Positions 26,692 through 35,312 of a stretch of DNA of 64,000 nucleotides are shown here, in pieces (the first letter of the stretch is position 1; the number at the start of each line of letters is the position of its first letter). The notes beneath the pieces were generated by a model. That model saw only the letters and a program-made list of their open reading frames with translations. It had not been told where the DNA came from and did not search any database. This stretch comes from Pseudovibrio sp. Tun.PSC04-5.I4 (GTDB lineage: Bacteria; Pseudomonadota; Alphaproteobacteria; Rhizobiales; Stappiaceae), in assembly GCF_900104145.1 (NCBI RefSeq), contig NZ_FNLB01000006.1:641001-705000 (forward strand), given 5' to 3'. Position numbers and translations under genes: made by a program.

Positions 26692-27456
26692 ATGGAGTAT
26701 TATTCTAAATCCCGCCAGTTTTGCTTGGTTCTTCTTATGGGAAGCTCTAGTAATTCTGCCAATATCCTGCTCATTGGCAGGCAAAAATCCTCTCGTCGGT
26801 CAAAACAAATTGAAAAGCTGATCGGACAACTTCATGACCTTGGATTTTCAGTCTGGAGATATGCAAGCAGAGGTGGGAATGAAGACCGGACTAAGAGCTC
26901 ATTTCAAAACTTAAAAGCTACCTGTAAGCAAAAAATAGAGCAGGCAATTTACGCCAAGTACTCGTCGTATCCCGGCTGGCTGGATTACCTGTCACCAAGC
27001 AGATCAGATACGATGATGTGGGCCACCGAACTCAAGAAAACACTTGGGCAATGCGAGAAAGGGAAAACCTTCATCATCCTTTCTCATTCGCGAGGAGGCC
27101 GCATTGGCACATACACAGACAACCTTCCCATAATCAAAGGTCATATCTGTTTTGGCTACCCGTTTTTGAACCCGGAGGATGGATTTGGTCTAAGCAGAGT
27201 CCGGCACCTGAAAACAATAAAAACCCCCACACTCATAATTCAAGGGCGGCAGGATATATATGGCGGTGAGGAAGTCGCTCAGCTCTATCGGTTCTCACAA
27301 GGCACCAGTTTGCACTTCGTTGATTCAGAACATGATTACAGCTGTGTTTCCGACGAGGATTCTGCGGAAATTTCAAAGAAGGTGTTCTCGTTCCTCAACA
27401 CGCTTGGAATGCCGTTGCCAAACGCCTGCCAATCCAAACTGGAACTCTCAGCTTGA
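26692..27456 (+). CDS. alpha/beta hydrolase family protein (Tex30/KANL3-like)
   Basis: 254 aa. A likely catalytic triad is visible: nucleophile Ser133 in ILSHSRGGRIG, Asp188 in IIQGRQDIYGG and His214 in DSEHDYS. The order and spacing match the Tex30/KANL3 class of small alpha/beta hydrolases, whose substrates are mostly unknown. The start could be ATG 26692 or ATG 26737; the second lies nearer the first strand of the fold. It follows the DUF4238 gene on the same strand with 230 bases between. Confidence 0.72.
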   Translation: MEYYSKSRQFCLVLLMGSSSNSANILLIGRQKSSRRSKQIEKLIGQLHDLGFSVWRYASRGGNEDRTKSSFQNLKATCKQKIEQAIYAKYSSYPGWLDYLSPSRSDTMMWATELKKTLGQCEKGKTFIILSHSRGGRIGTYTDNLPIIKGHICFGYPFLNPEDGFGLSRVRHLKTIKTPTLIIQGRQDIYGGEEVAQLYRFSQGTSLHFVDSEHDYSCVSDEDSAEISKKVFSFLNTLGMPLPNACQSKLELSA

Positions 27457-27495
27457 TTGGCAGGCGCGGAAATCTGTTGGCATCAACAAACGGGC

Positions 27496-28110
27496 CTACA
27501 TCATGCCCGCAGCTTTAACGGCCTTCACACTATCGCGTTGGTCCATCAGCGTCTGGAACGCATGGAACTTAGGTAACGGAGTGATATCAACGCCATCGCT
27601 CTTGAGCCACGAACTGACCACGTAAAGGTAGGCATCAGCAATGCTGAACGTGTCTCCAAGCACATAAGGACCGGCAATCAGGTTCTCTTCCACATAGGCA
27701 CAACAGGCTGTCATGGTTTCTTGCACCTTGGAGCGCATATCATCCCAGCTTTCCTGCTTGTCCGCCCAACGTGCACCGCGCAGCTTATGGGCGTGGGCCA
27801 CATGCATGGTGGACGCGAGATAGTACATCACTTCGCGCATTTTAGCAGCCTTGTAAGGATCAGTTGGCACCAAACCAGCATCCGGGGCCATCGCTGCAAC
27901 ATAGTCAAGCAGCGCACCGGCTTCCGTCAGGATGCCTTGATCCGTCACCAGCACAGGCACTCTGCCTTTTGGGTTGACCTTCAAGAGCTCTGGTCGGCTC
28001 ACATCTGGATTTTTAAAATCAATCTTATGCGTGGTGTAAGAAAGCTTCGCTTCTTCAAGCGCAATGGCGACGGCAATAGAGATAGTGCCTGGAGCGTAAT
28101 AGAGTTGCAT
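27496..28110 (-). CDS. glutathione S-transferase family protein
   Basis: 204 aa. An N-terminal thioredoxin-like domain (MQLYYAPGTISIAVAIALEEA, with VNPKGRVPVLVTD and the TEAGALLDYVA glutathione-site loop) is followed by an all-helical C-terminal domain from about residue 85. The active-site residue is probably Ser or the adjacent Thr/Gly of the APGTIS loop, as in bacterial beta-like GSTs. The substrate is unknown. It is convergent with the hydrolase gene, 39 bases apart. Confidence 0.9.
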   Translation of the reverse strand: MQLYYAPGTISIAVAIALEEAKLSYTTHKIDFKNPDVSRPELLKVNPKGRVPVLVTDQGILTEAGALLDYVAAMAPDAGLVPTDPYKAAKMREVMYYLASTMHVAHAHKLRGARWADKQESWDDMRSKVQETMTACCAYVEENLIAGPYVLGDTFSIADAYLYVVSSWLKSDGVDITPLPKFHAFQTLMDQRDSVKAVKAAGMM

Positions 28111-28198
28111 GGATCACATATCGTTGGAGGGGAAATGGTACGGGCTAATAGATTACACGTAGAGTTTGAGTGCCGCAATTGCCATTGTCAACGCAATC

Positions 28199-28795
28199 CT
28201 AGTGAGATTTCAATATCTTCGCCGGGTTGCCAACCACAGTTGCACCAGCAGGTACATCCCTTGTCACCACACTGCCTGCACCCACAATGGCTTCATCACC
28301 AATGGTCACACCGGGCATTAAGATGGCGCTCCCACCAATCCAGACGCGCTCGCCGATTGTGACCGGCTTGGCGATCTCCAATCCAGCAATGCGTTTTACC
28401 GGGTCTTTGTGGTGCTGAGCGCAGTAAATCTGCACGTTTGGCCCCAGCATTGTTTGTGCGCCAATGTGCACGGCTGCGGTATCCAAAATAGTACATCCCG
28501 CATTCAAAAACACCCGCTCACCAAAGTGAATGTTGATGCCATAAGCGCAGTGAAACGGCGCCTCAATCAATGTGGTCTCTGGGCAAGTTCCCAAAACATC
28601 GCGAAGGGCAGGGCTGACCCAGCCGCGTTTATCTGGATGCAATGTCGTATGTTCATGCACGGCTCGGTGTGCGGCCTGGCGAATGAGCTCAAGCTCATCA
28701 TCGATGCAGGTATACCATTCACCCGCTTCCATTTTCTCGCGTTCAGTTGTCATGATGGGGGCAGGGCTCCAGTTTCTTATAGCAGCAGCATTCAT
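28199..28795 (-). CDS. maltose O-acetyltransferase-like hexapeptide acetyltransferase
   Basis: 198 aa. An N-terminal Mac domain (EREKMEAGEWYTCIDDELE) is followed by a left-handed beta-helix with hexapeptide repeats (VTIGERVWIGGSAILMPG, VTIGDEAIVGAG) and GNPAKIL near the end. The active-site His is probably in AQHHKDPVKR. Acetyl-CoA-dependent transfer to a sugar hydroxyl is expected (Maa/NodL/LacA class); the acceptor is not known. Monocistronic. Confidence 0.9.
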   Translation of the reverse strand: MNAAAIRNWSPAPIMTTEREKMEAGEWYTCIDDELELIRQAAHRAVHEHTTLHPDKRGWVSPALRDVLGTCPETTLIEAPFHCAYGINIHFGERVFLNAGCTILDTAAVHIGAQTMLGPNVQIYCAQHHKDPVKRIAGLEIAKPVTIGERVWIGGSAILMPGVTIGDEAIVGAGSVVTRDVPAGATVVGNPAKILKSH

Positions 28796-28917
28796 AGGCG
28801 CGATGCATGCGTGTTGGCTATAAGTTTGAGGAGCTTGGCCTGAGTCTGCAAGACTAATAAGAGGTATCCCCGGAAAGTGGCCCGGGCAGCGTCAAACAAG
28901 GGCCTTTCGCCCGAAGG

Positions 28918-29529
28918 TCAGCTGGCGGGCTGGGGTGGAATAGACTGAGAGCCGTTAAGCAGGATATTCACCACCAGATCTGCATAGCCCTCACGGCTCA
29001 AATCACGATTGGGCTTGAACCACAGATACGACCAGTTGAGCATACCAAACAGGCTCATGGTTACAGGTTTCACCAGCGCATCCCCATCACTGAGCTGCGG
29101 ATTGGTCTCCGCAACTGCACTGGCGAATATGGCAACCAGCTTGCGCTCCAGCTCAATAATCCGCTGTTTTTTCTCGACAGGCAAAAAGGAAAGCTCGTTG
29201 ATCTGCAGCTTATGTTCACTATCTGCATCCTCATAGGCCAGCAGCAGGGTACGACTGAGCGCCCGCAACCGGTCCAGCGGTGTTTGTTCTCGGGCTGCTG
29301 CGGCCTCCACAGCTTCCACAAGCTCGTCAAGGTGCGTGCCGATGATGTCCACCAGCAACGTCTCCTTGTTCTCATAGTAGTGGTAAAGAAGCGCCTTGGA
29401 GAAGCCGCAGATCTTCGCGATCTGCGCCATCGATGTTTTGTCGTAGCCATGCTGCGCAAAGGCGCGCGCCGATAGCTTTAAGATGGATTTGCGTTTGTCG
29501 TCGTAATCCGCTGCTCTGGTGCGCGCCAT
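28918..29529 (-). CDS. paaR: TetR/AcrR family regulator, probable PaaR
   Basis: 203 aa with an N-terminal helix-turn-helix (AFAQHGYDKTSMAQIAKICGFSKALLYHYYENKETLL) and a helical ligand domain. It is the last gene of paaG-paaI-paaK on the minus strand, 11 bases after paaK. A 14-base palindrome of PaaR type lies in the paaG/paaN promoter region, which supports the role as repressor of this block, released by phenylacetyl-CoA. The PaaR name rests on context and operator, not on residue-level proof. Confidence 0.85.
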   Translation of the reverse strand: MARTRAADYDDKRKSILKLSARAFAQHGYDKTSMAQIAKICGFSKALLYHYYENKETLLVDIIGTHLDELVEAVEAAAAREQTPLDRLRALSRTLLLAYEDADSEHKLQINELSFLPVEKKQRIIELERKLVAIFASAVAETNPQLSDGDALVKPVTMSLFGMLNWSYLWFKPNRDLSREGYADLVVNILLNGSQSIPPQPAS

Positions 29530-29540
29530 TGTATAGTCCG

Positions 29541-30854
29541 TTATTCTTCCTTGGGCCGCAGGTCTACAACCCGCTTCGCCTTACCTTGGCTTCGTTCTAT
29601 GGAGTTTGGCAGGCCTACGTCTACCCCAACCGAGATTCCAATGTTGTTTTTCACATGAACCGCCAGTTCCTTAGCACTTGCTGCCCTATCTGCATCAGAG
29701 CGGGCCGCCTCTGTGGCTTCCAGTTTAACCAACAGCTTGTCCATGCGGCCTACGCGGTGCAGTTCAATCTGGTAATGCGGGGAGAGCCCCTCACAGCGCA
29801 ACATCTGTTCTTCGATCTGCGTTGGGAATACATTCACGCCGCGCACAATCATCATATCATCTGAACGACCGGTGATCTTTTCCATACGGCGCATCTTGCG
29901 GGCCGTTCCCGGCAGCAAACGCGTCAGATCACGGGTGCGATAACGGATAACAGGCAAGCCTTCCTTGGTGAGCGTGGTGAATACCAACTCGCCCTCAGAC
30001 CCGTCTGGCAAGACTTCACCCGTTACCGGATCAATGATCTCCGGATAGAAGTGATCCTCCCAGATGTGCAGGCCGTCCTTGGTCTCCACACACTCCTGCG
30101 CAACGCCGGGACCCATAACCTCGGACAATCCGTAAATGTCCACCGCGTGCATATCAAACGCTTGTTCGATCTCCTCACGCATGGCGTTGGTCCATGGCTC
30201 AGCCCCAAAGATGCCGATCTTGATGGAGCTCTTACGCGGGTCCAGCCCTTCTTTGCGGTACTCATCCAAAATGGAGAGCATGTAAGAGGGGGTTACCATG
30301 ATGATCTCGGGTTTGAAATCCTCGATCAACCGCACCTGACGCTCTGTCATACCGCCAGATATGGGAATGACTGTACAGCCCGCCGCTTCAGCGCCGTAAT
30401 GAGCACCAAGGCCGCCCGTAAACAGGCCGTAGCCATAGGCGATATGCACTTTATCGCCTGCCTTACCGCCAGCGGCACGAATAGAGCGGGCAACGACACC
30501 GGCCCAGGTCTCAATATCCTTCTTGGTGTAGCCAACAACGGTCGGTTTTCCGGTGGTGCCAGAAGACGCGTGGATGCGGGAAATTTCCTCCTGCGGCACA
30601 GCAAACATACCAAACGGGTAATTGTCGCGCAGATCCTGTTTTGTCGTAAACGGGAACTTGGCAAGATCGGATAACTCTTTCAGGTCATCCGGGTGCACAC
30701 CTGCTGCATCAAATCTCGTTTTGTACAGCTCCACGTTCTCATAGGCATGTTTAAGCGACCAGCGCATGCGCTCCAGCTGTAAAGCTGCAAGCTCCTCGCG
30801 GCTGGCTGTCTCAATAGGGTCTAGATCAGACCTACGTTCAATAACATCCAACAT
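29541..30854 (-). CDS. paaK: phenylacetate-CoA ligase
   Basis: Activates phenylacetate with ATP and CoA to phenylacetyl-CoA, the first step of the pathway. 437 aa, AMP-forming adenylate enzyme: P-loop-like SSGTTGKPT (97-105), YGLSEVMGPG for adenylate binding, YRTRDLTRL and a C-terminal domain with GRSDDMMIVRGVNVFPTQIEE. The small size is typical of PaaK. Cotranscribed with paaI upstream and paaR downstream. Confidence 0.97.
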   Translation of the reverse strand: MLDVIERRSDLDPIETASREELAALQLERMRWSLKHAYENVELYKTRFDAAGVHPDDLKELSDLAKFPFTTKQDLRDNYPFGMFAVPQEEISRIHASSGTTGKPTVVGYTKKDIETWAGVVARSIRAAGGKAGDKVHIAYGYGLFTGGLGAHYGAEAAGCTVIPISGGMTERQVRLIEDFKPEIIMVTPSYMLSILDEYRKEGLDPRKSSIKIGIFGAEPWTNAMREEIEQAFDMHAVDIYGLSEVMGPGVAQECVETKDGLHIWEDHFYPEIIDPVTGEVLPDGSEGELVFTTLTKEGLPVIRYRTRDLTRLLPGTARKMRRMEKITGRSDDMMIVRGVNVFPTQIEEQMLRCEGLSPHYQIELHRVGRMDKLLVKLEATEAARSDADRAASAKELAVHVKNNIGISVGVDVGLPNSIERSQGKAKRVVDLRPKEE

Positions 30855-30889
30855 TTTCTCCTCCTCAAATGCTGGTAGGAATTAAAAAA

Positions 30890-31324
30890 TCAAGGCGTTA
30901 ACTCGATATGGACACCCTTGATGGTGCGTGAGTTTCCGCGAAATTCTGCAATCCGTGCGCCGTCCTGATTGCACACGTGAATATCGTAGATGCCGGAGCG
31001 ACCCTGAACGGTCACTTCAACGGCAGCGGCTGTCAAAACATCCCCCTCAAAAGCGGGTGCCAGATAGGTGATGGAGCACTGAAACGCGACAACACGTTGG
31101 TTGTGGCTGTTACAGGCAAAAGCAAAAGCGCTGTCTGCAAGCGTAAAAATATAGCCGCCGTGACATGTTTTGTGGCCATTGGTCATACTGGGCAGCACGG
31201 TCATGGAGAGAGACGCCCGTCCCGGCGCAATCTCCTTCAGTTCCATACCCAAAGCGCGGGTGGCTTCGTCTTCCGTCCACATGGAGGCCGCAACGGCCTC
31301 CGCCAGGTTCTGTTTGTCCATCAT
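30890..31324 (-). CDS. paaI: hydroxyphenylacetyl-CoA thioesterase PaaI
   Basis: Hotdog-fold thioesterase that rescues CoA from dead-end thioesters of the pathway. 144 aa. The signature MTNGHKTCHGGYIFTLADSA, with a Gly-Gly and an Asp at the helix, is diagnostic. Two tandem ATG codons at 31324 and 31321 overlap the paaG stop, so translation is coupled. Confidence 0.95.
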   Translation of the reverse strand: MMDKQNLAEAVAASMWTEDEATRALGMELKEIAPGRASLSMTVLPSMTNGHKTCHGGYIFTLADSAFAFACNSHNQRVVAFQCSITYLAPAFEGDVLTAAAVEVTVQGRSGIYDIHVCNQDGARIAEFRGNSRTIKGVHIELTP

Positions 31325-32136
31325 CGCTTGCCTGAATAGTTAGGAACACGCTTGTCCATAAAGGCAGTTACACCCTCCAGATAATCCGGTGTCCGGCCAG
31401 CTTCACCCTGATAATCCCGTTCCAGATCAAGCTGTTCGTCCAGCGTGTTATCTTCAGAAGCAATCAGCGCTTGCTTGATCAAACCAAGACCAATGGTTGG
31501 CCCAACAGAAAGTTGCTGCGTTAAAGTGGTTGCCTCCTCAAGGAAGGTTTCAGCGCTGGCAGCCTTCCAGATCATGCCCCAGTCTTCCGCCTGTTGAGCA
31601 CCAATTGGCATTCCCAATAGGGCAAGGCCACGAGCACGGGCAGAGCCAACAAGGCGCGGCAGGAAGTAAGTGCCACCAGAATCCGGCACCAGACCAATCT
31701 TGGCAAACGCCTGAATAAATTTGGCTTTTTCAGAGGCGATAACAATGTCACACGCCATCGCAATGTTAGCGCCCGCGCCAGCTGCTACACCGTTTACAGC
31801 ACACACAACAGGAATACTTAGAGACTTCAGCCTGCGAATGAGTGGGTTGTAAAAATCCCCAATCGTTTGGGTGAGATCAGGCGGCGGAGCATCAGCGCTG
31901 GGCTTGACGCGATCCCCCAGATCCTGACCGGCGCAAAATCCTTTGCCACTGGCGGTCAGCAAGATAGCACGGCACGTCTCATCCCCGTCCGCTGCTTCAA
32001 GTGCCGCAAAGAGTGCGCGATGCATCTCCTCGTTAAATGAGTTCAGCTTATCCGGGCGGTTCAGCGTGATCACGTGGTAGGTGTCATTCACCTCCACCAG
32101 AATGCTCTGCTCAGAAACGACGCTCAATTCGCTCAT
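31321..32136 (-). CDS. paaG: 1,2-epoxyphenylacetyl-CoA isomerase PaaG (crotonase family)
   Basis: Converts ring-epoxide phenylacetyl-CoA to oxepin-CoA. 271 aa, crotonase fold with GKGFCAGQDLGDRV (oxyanion-hole loop typical of PaaG) and KIGLVPDSGGTYFLPRLVG carrying the catalytic Asp rather than the Glu of true hydratases. First gene of the minus-strand paaG-paaI-paaK-paaR operon, reading away from the operator at 32287. PaaF-like hydratase is a less likely alternative. Confidence 0.9.
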   Translation of the reverse strand: MSELSVVSEQSILVEVNDTYHVITLNRPDKLNSFNEEMHRALFAALEAADGDETCRAILLTASGKGFCAGQDLGDRVKPSADAPPPDLTQTIGDFYNPLIRRLKSLSIPVVCAVNGVAAGAGANIAMACDIVIASEKAKFIQAFAKIGLVPDSGGTYFLPRLVGSARARGLALLGMPIGAQQAEDWGMIWKAASAETFLEEATTLTQQLSVGPTIGLGLIKQALIASEDNTLDEQLDLERDYQGEAGRTPDYLEGVTAFMDKRVPNYSGKR

Positions 32137-32286
32137 TGTCTCTCCCTCCAGTTAGGTCAGTCAGCAAAGCCTAAGTGAACCACCAAAACGCTCCCGATGA
32201 ACTTCTAAATTCATGAGGAGAGCCCTCTGGAAAACCTAATCACTTCGTAGGCTGGTCGATGGTCCTAGCAAATTTTACTTGAAATG

Positions 32287-32300
32287 ACTGACCGGTCGGT
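32287..32300. promoter_or_regulatory. PaaR-type (TetR) operator palindrome
   Basis: ACTGACCGGTCGGT is a 14-base near-perfect palindrome (one mismatched pair) centred in the 260-base gap between divergent paaG and paaN. It resembles the ACCGACCGGTCGGT-like boxes reported for TetR-family PaaR regulators of phenylacetate genes. It should let one repressor control both promoters. No second copy was found in the window. Confidence 0.7.
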
Positions 32301-32396
32301 TAATTATTGACTGGAAGTGAAACCGCTGTCAATCGGCATTCAACTAACACCTTGGTCGAAGAAACGCTGCGGTAGTCCTAGGTCATTCGAGGAGGA

Positions 32397-34064
32397 ATGA
32401 TGAGTAAATTTTTTGAGGCACACAAAGCCACTCTTTTCCAAGCGGTAAAGACAAGTAAATCTCGCGACTACTGGTCGGCTTATCCTGAGATCGCTTCGGG
32501 CAAAATCTATGGCGAGACGGCCAAGGATGATCAGGCGGCAGAATTTGAAGCGCTGCTAGGCAACCCGTTCAAGCTGGATCAGCCAACCAATGGCAACTGG
32601 ACCGGTGCAGAAACGTCGCCCTATGGCAAAAAGCTGGGCGTCACTTACGAGGATGCCTCTGCTGAGGACATCATTGCTGCCTCTAAAGCAGCCGGCAAAA
32701 GCTGGGGCAGTGCCTCTGTTGAAGAGCGTGTCGGCGTTGCGTTGGAGATGCTGGAGCGCATCAACAAAAAGTCGTTCCTCATTGCCAATGCCGTCATGCA
32801 CACCTCTGGTCAGGCCTTCATGATGGCGTTTCAGGCAGGTGGCCCGCACGCACAAGACCGTGGTCTGGAAGCCGTGGCCTACGCCTATGACGCGATGACC
32901 CAGACACCAAATGAAGTGACTTGGACAAAGCCGCAAGGCAAACACGATCCAATCGTGCTGGACAAAAAATTCCGCGTCGTCCCACGCGGTGTCGCGCTGG
33001 TGATTGGCTGTGCAACCTTCCCAACTTGGAACTCTTATCCGGGCATGTTCGCAAGCATGGTGACTGGCAACGCCGTCATCATCAAACCACACCCGATGGC
33101 GATCCTGCCGATGGCAATTAGCATCAAAATTGGCCGTGATGTGCTCAAAGAAGCTGGCTTTGATCCTAACGTTCTGATGCTGGCCGCCGACACCGTAGAT
33201 GATCCCAAAACCAAGGACTTCGTCATCTCTGATGATGTGAACATCATCGACTTCACCGGGTCCAATGCCTTTGGTCAGTGGGTTCGCGACAATGCAGGCA
33301 ACGCGCAGGTTTACACCGAAGAAGCTGGCGTGAACGCCATCACCATCCACTCCACCGATAACCTGCGCGGCATGGCAAGCAATATCGCGTTCTCCCTGTC
33401 GCTTTACTCCGGTCAGATGTGCACCACACCACAGAACATCTTCATTCCGCGCGATGGTATCCAAACCAACGACGGCAAGAAGAGCTTTGACGACGTGGCA
33501 GACGCTATCAAGATCTCCCTCGATAAACTTCTGGGTGATCCAGCCCGGGCCGCAGCTATTCTGGGTGCAGTCCAAAACCCGGCAACGCTGGAACGTGTTG
33601 AAGCTGCTGGCAAACTGGGCAAAGTTGTTCGTGGATCACAAGCCGTTGACGGCATGGACGGTGCACGCTCTGCAACGCCTACTGTTGTGGCTGTCGATGC
33701 CAAGAATGAAGAAGCCTACATGCAGGAGCGCTTTGGCCCGATCTCCTTCCTCATCGCGTGTGATGATATTGAGGATGCCATTGCACGTGCAGCAGGCTCA
33801 GCCAAAAGCCACGGTGCAATCACAGCAGCGCTTTATTCCACCAATGAAGACGTGATTGATGCTGCAACGGAAGCTTATGCATGGGGCGGAGCGCCACTTT
33901 CCATAAACCTGACCGGCAACATCTACGTCAACCAGTCAGCAGCATACTCTGACTTCCACGTCACAGGCGCAAACCCATCAGGCAACGCAAGCCTGACAGA
34001 CGGGGCCTATGTAGCAAACCGCTTCCGCATCGCAACAGTCCGCCGCCAGGCATCAATGGCGTAA
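32397..34064 (+). CDS. paaN: phenylacetic acid degradation protein PaaN (aldehyde dehydrogenase-like)
   Basis: 555 aa, aldehyde dehydrogenase superfamily; expected to oxidise the semialdehyde-CoA formed when oxepin-CoA is opened, in organisms lacking the PaaZ fusion. Seen: FTGSN at 286-290 (NAD site region) and the candidate catalytic Cys342 in YSGQMCTTPQN. The N-terminal block SRDYWSAYPEIASGKIYGE is specific to PaaN. ATG ATG begins at 32397 and 32400; AGGAGG spacing favours the second. Divergent from paaG. No separate ring hydrolase is in the window. Confidence 0.92.
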   Translation: MMSKFFEAHKATLFQAVKTSKSRDYWSAYPEIASGKIYGETAKDDQAAEFEALLGNPFKLDQPTNGNWTGAETSPYGKKLGVTYEDASAEDIIAASKAAGKSWGSASVEERVGVALEMLERINKKSFLIANAVMHTSGQAFMMAFQAGGPHAQDRGLEAVAYAYDAMTQTPNEVTWTKPQGKHDPIVLDKKFRVVPRGVALVIGCATFPTWNSYPGMFASMVTGNAVIIKPHPMAILPMAISIKIGRDVLKEAGFDPNVLMLAADTVDDPKTKDFVISDDVNIIDFTGSNAFGQWVRDNAGNAQVYTEEAGVNAITIHSTDNLRGMASNIAFSLSLYSGQMCTTPQNIFIPRDGIQTNDGKKSFDDVADAIKISLDKLLGDPARAAAILGAVQNPATLERVEAAGKLGKVVRGSQAVDGMDGARSATPTVVAVDAKNEEAYMQERFGPISFLIACDDIEDAIARAAGSAKSHGAITAALYSTNEDVIDAATEAYAWGGAPLSINLTGNIYVNQSAAYSDFHVTGANPSGNASLTDGAYVANRFRIATVRRQASMA

Positions 34065-34093
34065 CACTGCCGCCTATCCAATATGCGAATAAG

Positions 34094-34126
34094 AAAAGGG
34101 CCGGTGCACAATGCATCGGCCCTTTT
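34094..34126. terminator. intrinsic terminator after paaN
   Basis: Stem AAAAGGGCCGGTGCA against TGCATCGGCCCTTTT (one G-T pair), loop CAA, with A and T runs on both sides, so it can act in both directions. It lies 30 bases after the paaN stop. Confidence 0.85.
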
Positions 34127-34153
34127 GTGGTTTTGAAAAGTTACTGCGACTGA

Positions 34154-34296
34154 GAGCGTTTGGCATGCAATGCAAAACGCTCAGGCCGCGAAGAGCGGCC
34201 CGCCGGCTGTCCGGCGCGTGTGCGCAGGCCCTTGCAAAGCAAGGAATAGCCGTGAGCTTAAAGTAATTAGAGCAAGTTACACAATAGCTTGCTCTA
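34154..34296. promoter_or_regulatory. cluster of compact hairpins between paaN and iolG
   Basis: Five separate stems lie in 143 bases. H1 34154-34182: GAGCGTTT/AAACGCTC. H2 34184-34200: GGCCGC-gaaga-GCGGCC. H3 34201-34216: CGCCGG-ctgt-CCGGCG. H5 34230-34244: CCTTGC-aaa-GCAAGG. H6 34268-34296: TAGAGCAAG/CTTGCTCTA, ending at the iolG stop. GCGC-gtgt-GCGC at 34214-34225 can compete with H3. No T-runs follow H1-H5, so most are not simple terminators. A structured RNA or a palindromic repeat cluster is possible. Confidence 0.55.
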
Positions 34297-35286
34297 AACG
34301 TTTGCCAGCTCGCGGGCTTTTGCGACTTCATCGGTTGCCGCTTCTGCAAGTTCGAGGGCTTTCAGGCCGTCGAACCCATTGGGAGACATTGCAGTGTCGT
34401 TGATGAGCGCATCAACAAAGGCTGCAAGCTCGATGCGGTAAGCCGCTTCATAACGCTCCATGAAGAAGTCCATGAGGGGTTCGCTCGTGTAACCTTCGCC
34501 ATTGGCGACAGTCACAGAGGTGGTGCGCATATTTTCAGCTGATACCATGCCTTTGGAGCCATGCACTTCAACGCGCTGGTCGTAGCCGTAAGTTGCCCGG
34601 CGAGAGTTGGTGATGGTGCAGATCTTGCCGCTTGCGGTTTTCAGCGTCGCAGTTGCTGTGTCCACATCGCCAGCCTCACCAATCTCTTTGGAGACAAGCG
34701 CACTACCCATTGCGTTCACTTCAATAACTTCTTCGCCAAGCAGGAAGCGAGCCATGTCAAAGTCATGGATCATCATGTCTTTGAACAGACCGCCAGAGCG
34801 CTTCACATAGTCAACCGGTGGCGGGGAAGGATCACGGGAGGTGATCTGAACCAACTCAACGTCCCCAATCACACCAGCTTCAATCTGACGCTTAACCTCG
34901 GCAAAGTTCGGGTCAAAACGACGGTTGAAACCAACCATGAGCTTTGTACCGGTATCGCTAACAACCTTCAGGCATTCACGAACGCGATCACCATCCAGAT
35001 GGATAGGCTTTTCACAGAAGATCGCTTTGCCAGCACGGGCAGCTTGTTCAATTTGTTCTGCATGCAGATCCGTTGGCGTCGCGATGATCACAGCGTCGAT
35101 CTCTGGATCATTCATGATCGCATCCAGACTATCCACACGAGCACCGGTCAGCGCTGCAATTTCATTGCCCGCAGCTTCAAACGGGTCAAAAACGGCAACC
35201 AGTTTGGCGTTGCCCAGCTGGCTAACAGCTTTTGCATGGGTCTTGCCTATACGGCCAGCTCCCAAAAGGCCAATTGAAATAGTCAT
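34294..35286 (-). CDS. iolG: inositol 2-dehydrogenase
   Basis: NAD+-dependent oxidation of myo-inositol to 2-keto-myo-inositol (scyllo-inosose). 330 aa, Gfo/Idh/MocA family: Rossmann motif GLLGAGRIGKTHAK, the EKP motif in IFCEKPIHLD with the catalytic Lys, and GGLFKDMMIHDFDMARFLLG with the conserved Asp and His. Last gene of the minus-strand iolCDEBG operon. Confidence 0.95.
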   Translation of the reverse strand: MTISIGLLGAGRIGKTHAKAVSQLGNAKLVAVFDPFEAAGNEIAALTGARVDSLDAIMNDPEIDAVIIATPTDLHAEQIEQAARAGKAIFCEKPIHLDGDRVRECLKVVSDTGTKLMVGFNRRFDPNFAEVKRQIEAGVIGDVELVQITSRDPSPPPVDYVKRSGGLFKDMMIHDFDMARFLLGEEVIEVNAMGSALVSKEIGEAGDVDTATATLKTASGKICTITNSRRATYGYDQRVEVHGSKGMVSAENMRTTSVTVANGEGYTSEPLMDFFMERYEAAYRIELAAFVDALINDTAMSPNGFDGLKALELAEAATDEVAKARELANV

Positions 35287-35312
35287 AGTGTATCTTTCAA
35301 AAAAAAACGATG

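Noticed and set aside
26657..26821. Short plus-strand frame starting ATGGGAAATGAG upstream of the hydrolase
   Set aside because: It runs in another frame over the start of the hydrolase gene and has no family likeness; the hydrolase frame carries the catalytic triad.
32556..33575. Long minus-strand open frame (339 codons) opposite paaN
   Set aside because: It lies wholly inside the well-supported paaN gene, is rich in His, Cys and Arg as expected for an antisense shadow, and has no ribosome-binding site or family likeness.
34154..34244. CRISPR array
   Set aside because: The hairpins differ in sequence from each other and there are no equal-length spacers between identical repeats.
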